A stretch of DNA of 64,000 bases from Hymenobacter sp. 15J16-1T3B. GTDB lineage: Bacteria; Bacteroidota; Bacteroidia; Cytophagales; Hymenobacteraceae. Each line of letters opens with the position of its first letter. Position 1 is the first letter of the stretch. The stretch lies in NCBI RefSeq assembly GCF_020711235.1, contig NZ_JAJFAV010000005.1:186001-250000 (forward strand). The letters run 5' to 3'. The translations under genes were made by a program, and so were the position numbers. The notes under the pieces are model-generated. The model saw only the letters and a program-made list of their open reading frames with translations. It was not told where the DNA came from and did no database searches. Shown here piece by piece: positions 63,401-64,000 of this stretch.

Positions 63401-64000
63401 TTAGTCGCGCTTGGTTTTGAGCAGCTGCCGCAGCGAGGCCAGCTCGTCGCGGAACTTGGCCGCCTGCAGGAAGTCCAGTTCCTTGGCCGCGCCTTCCATC
63501 TGCTTTTCTGTCTGCTTGATGAGCTTTTCCAAGTCGGCTTTGCTCATCATGGCCACCACCGGCTCGGCCGCAATGGCCAGCCCGCCGCCGTCCTCGTCGG
63601 GGCCGGCGTAGGCCTGGGGCTGCTCCGGGATGCGGTAATCCGACAGCGAGGTTTGCTCCATGATGGCCTCGCGCGACTTGCGCACGGTGCGCGGCGTGAT
63701 GCCGTGTTCCTCGTTGTAGGCCAGCTGCACGGCGCGGCGGCGGTTCGTCTCGTCCATGGCGCGCTGCATCGAGCCGGTGATACGGTCGGCGTACATGATG
63801 ACCTTGCCGCGGTCGTTACGGGCGGCGCGGCCCATGGTCTGGATCAGGCTGCGCTGGTCGCGCAGGAAGCCTTCTTTGTCGGCGTCGAGAATGGCCACCA
63901 GCGAGACTTCCGGCAAGTCCAAGCCCTCGCGCAGCAGGTTCACGCCGATGAGCACGTCGATTTCGCCCAGGCGCAGCTGCCGCAGGATTTCCACCCGGTC
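63401..64000 (-). CDS. uvrB: UvrABC system protein B (C-terminal part, cut by window end)
   Basis: UvrB verifies DNA damage in nucleotide excision repair. The last 199 residues are present. They include helicase motifs V and VI ([30 protein letters not shown]) and the C-terminal UVR motif ([31 protein letters not shown]) that contacts UvrC. The rest of the gene lies beyond position 64000. A Gly-rich linker ([15 protein letters not shown]) separates the helicase and UVR parts. Confidence 0.97.
   Translation of the reverse strand, partial: DRVEILRQLRLGEIDVLIGVNLLREGLDLPEVSLVAILDADKEGFLRDQRSLIQTMGRAARNDRGKVIMYADRITGSMQRAMDETNRRRAVQLAYNEEHGITPRTVRKSREAIMEQTSLSDYRIPEQPQAYAGPDEDGGGLAIAAEPVVAMMSKADLEKLIKQTEKQMEGAAKELDFLQAAKFRDELASLRQLLKTKRD

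Overview
The window looks like a chromosomal segment of a GC-rich Bacteroidota, most likely a Hymenobacter-type member of the Cytophagales. Supporting signs are a type IX secretion (T9SS) C-terminal sorting domain, a TonB-dependent receptor, SusD-free surface lipoproteins, promoters of the Bacteroidota form TTG-N19-TAnnTTTG, and TTG/GTG starts on core genes. The assignment rests on sequence style and protein recall, not on a search.

Layout. 1-11847 is the core transcription/translation block, all on the minus strand: tRNA-Tyr, tRNA-Gly, tRNA-Thr and tuf from one promoter, closed by a terminator; then tRNA-Trp, secE, nusG, rplK, rplA, rplJ, rplL, rpoB and rpoC (cut by the window start) from a second promoter. 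The rplL-rpoB spacer holds a long imperfect stem and the rpoB-rpoC spacer a shorter hairpin. 12026-18997 holds an M1 aminopeptidase, a biotin carrier protein, pyrH-frr, and a minus-strand run sigma factor / zinc-type anti-sigma / gmk / nadD. 19066-22155 is a three-gene LPS or glycan operon (GT2, GT9, O-antigen ligase). 22328-27982 mixes lipoproteins, ahcY, a methyltransferase and a 3-methyladenine DNA glycosylase.

28093-31526 is a cobalamin uptake unit: a B12 riboswitch, a BtuB-like receptor and a BtuG-like beta-propeller lipoprotein. 32144-34722 is a probable copper-response group: a small membrane protein, an AraC-type regulator fused to an HMA-like CxxC domain, and a His/Met-rich outer membrane protein. 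35267-37687 encodes a B12-binding radical SAM protein with an unusual cysteine spacing and a dispersed-repeat-like insertion kept in frame. 37770-39869 has a degenerate hydrolase-like lipoprotein, a GNAT enzyme, a small membrane protein and tRNA-Gly(CCC).

40074-53173 is an accessory block of three large exported proteins: an alpha-2-macroglobulin-like protein without a visible thioester, a 1981-residue T9SS cargo with IPT/TIG repeats, and an exported ankyrin-repeat protein. 53619-56537 is a paaZ-crotonase pair for phenylacetate-type ring degradation. 57062-64000 has a soluble multi-PAS histidine kinase, a LacI regulator, a small exported protein, inorganic pyrophosphatase, a DUF421 membrane protein and the 3' end of uvrB. 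Several convergent gene pairs are separated by long, near-perfect bidirectional hairpin terminators. No CRISPR array, intact insertion sequence, integrase or rRNA gene was seen.
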